Below are positions 5,646-6,661 of a stretch of 6,661 nt of DNA, piece by piece. The DNA is taken from NCBI GenBank assembly GCA_023444445.1, contig JAEXMK010000070.1, positions 1 through 6,661 of the forward strand. The letters are read 5' to 3'. Below the pieces are notes generated by a model. That model did not search any database and was not told the origin of the DNA. It saw nothing but the letters and a program-made list of their open reading frames with translations. This DNA comes from Pseudomonadota bacterium (lineage in GTDB: Bacteria; Pseudomonadota; Alphaproteobacteria; Rhizobiales; Rhizobiaceae). The position numbers were made by a program, and so were the translations under genes. Numbering within the stretch: position 1 is the stretch's first letter; every line of letters starts with the position of its first letter.

Positions 5646-6638
5646 TCACGCAGAAATATCGATAATCCCGCAATCACCCGCTTCTGAAGCAAAGGCGAGC
5701 AGTTTGCCGGTGGCGCTCCAGTCCATGGATGTGATTGCACCCTTGCCGGGGCGGCGCAGCAGGGCTTCCTTGCCGTCGGCGAGCCGCACGCCGAGGATCA
5801 TGCCGTCGATGAAGCCGATGGCGAGAACATCTTCCACGGGGTGGAAGGCGACGTTGGTGGCCAGGATGTTGGCGCGGCTGCCGAGTTCTTCCGGGGCCTT
5901 GCCCATCGGGCCGTCCTTACCGGAGAAGGGCCAGACGATCGCTGCCGGTGCGCCCGATGAGGCGAGCCACTTGCCCTTTGCCGACCATGACACGGATTTG
6001 ACCTTGGCGGGATAACCCGTCATGCGCATGTGGCGGGCTTCCATGCCGCCCTTGGTGGCTTCCATCTTCCAGCCATGCAGGGCGTTTTCCTGCATGGTGG
6101 TCACGAGGAACTTCCCATCGGGCGAGAAGGTGACGCCGGTATGCGCGCCTTTCCACTCCAGATCGACGGGGTCGCCTGCCGTCGCCACCCAATGCAGCGT
6201 CACGCCGTTGTAACGGGCAACGGCAATGCGCAAGCCCTTCGGTGCAAAGGCAATCGCCTCGACCGTGCGTTCTTCCTTGAATTCCTTGACCGTGCCGTCG
6301 GACAGTCGCACGAAGCTGGATTTGCCGACGCCATAAGCAACCGCCTTCTGCGGGCCGCCGGCAACCACGCCCACCCATTTGCGCGGTACATTGGCGATCT
6401 CGCTGATGCTGCCATCATGGCCGATACGCAGCACACGCCCGTCTTCGCCGCCGGAAAGCAGCGTGGCGCTGTAGGGGTCACGAATGCAGGTCAAAAGCCC
6501 GTCATGCGCCTCAGTCACCTTCTCGCCGCCATCGAGCCGGTGAATGGTGCCGGCGGCGGTGGCAAACAGGGGAATGTCGCCGAGAAAATGGGTCGAGACC
6601 ACGTGGCCTTCGATATCAAGCGGGGCAACAGTCGGCAT
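5646..6638 (-). CDS. Soluble WD40-repeat beta-propeller protein
   Basis: A 330-residue protein made almost wholly of WD40-like repeats, without signal peptide or membrane helix, so probably cytosolic. Repeat units can be read at about residues 11-36, 45-73, 87-115, 125-151, 164-192, 211-238, 260-288 and 299-328. Each has the form x-x-V/I-x-F/W-S/A-P/A-x-G-x-x-L-A/V followed by a G-x-x-x-x-W/R strand, for example GVTFSPDGKFLVTT, SVSWSAKGKWLASS and SMDWSATGKLLAFAS. Seven blades closed by the first and last strands is the likely fold. Such propellers are protein-interaction platforms; no catalytic motif is visible. The ATG at 6638 gives MPTVAPLDIEG and has only a weak purine-rich site upstream. 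Its 5' neighbour is outside the window. In Rhizobiales I recall such WD40 genes beside COG0523 (CobW-like) metal-chaperone GTPases, but that cannot be tested here. It converges on the MFS gene with a 56-base gap. Confidence 0.85.
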   Translation of the reverse strand: MPTVAPLDIEGHVVSTHFLGDIPLFATAAGTIHRLDGGEKVTEAHDGLLTCIRDPYSATLLSGGEDGRVLRIGHDGSISEIANVPRKWVGVVAGGPQKAVAYGVGKSSFVRLSDGTVKEFKEERTVEAIAFAPKGLRIAVARYNGVTLHWVATAGDPVDLEWKGAHTGVTFSPDGKFLVTTMQENALHGWKMEATKGGMEARHMRMTGYPAKVKSVSWSAKGKWLASSGAPAAIVWPFSGKDGPMGKAPEELGSRANILATNVAFHPVEDVLAIGFIDGMILGVRLADGKEALLRRPGKGAITSMDWSATGKLLAFASEAGDCGIIDISA

Positions 6639-6661
6639 GGGGCATCGGTCTTTCGTATCTG

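Overview
This window most likely comes from a chromosome of the Rhizobiales, Agrobacterium/Rhizobium group. The evidence is the GC-rich coding with dispersed rhizobial intergenic-repeat-like sequence at the left edge, an Omp25/Omp31-type small outer-membrane barrel, and gene families typical of that group. Identification is by reading protein motifs only; no database search was possible.

Layout, left to right. (1) A likely two-gene forward unit: a GNAT acetyltransferase of the RimJ/RimL-like type (111-797) and a 76-residue two-helix membrane protein (790-1020), overlapping by 8 bases. (2) A reverse two-gene metal-transport unit: a periplasmic DUF1007 protein (2695-2054) coupled to a NicO/RcnA-like Ni/Co transporter (2060-1011). 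A 19-bp near-perfect dyad at 2742-2760 lies upstream and is a candidate operator. The transporter's stop overlaps the stop of the small membrane protein tail to tail by 10 bases. (3) A reverse-strand fragment (3253-2792) that reads as the last ~135 residues of an outer-membrane beta-barrel. It has lost its signal peptide and N-terminal strands, and its upstream edge coincides with a forward-oriented intrinsic terminator (3200-3223) and an abrupt change to AT-rich DNA. (4) An AT-rich promoter and leader region, followed by a complete small outer-membrane barrel gene (3549-4196) with a strong ribosome binding site and a hairpin after it. (5) A SET-type (sugar-efflux-like) MFS transporter (4408-5589). 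(6) A convergent reverse-strand soluble WD40-repeat protein (6638-5646), whose upstream neighbour lies outside the window.

Functional picture. The clearest cooperative unit is DUF1007-NicO: a secreted metal-handling protein whose mature N-terminus is predicted to start HPH and which carries an EF-hand-like loop, translated in tandem with a membrane permease bearing a His/Cys-rich loop. The other genes look like independent housekeeping or accessory functions. I do not see a phage, CRISPR, toxin-antitoxin or secondary-metabolite system. The most interesting loci are the metal unit with its dyad and the decayed barrel gene at a rearrangement boundary.
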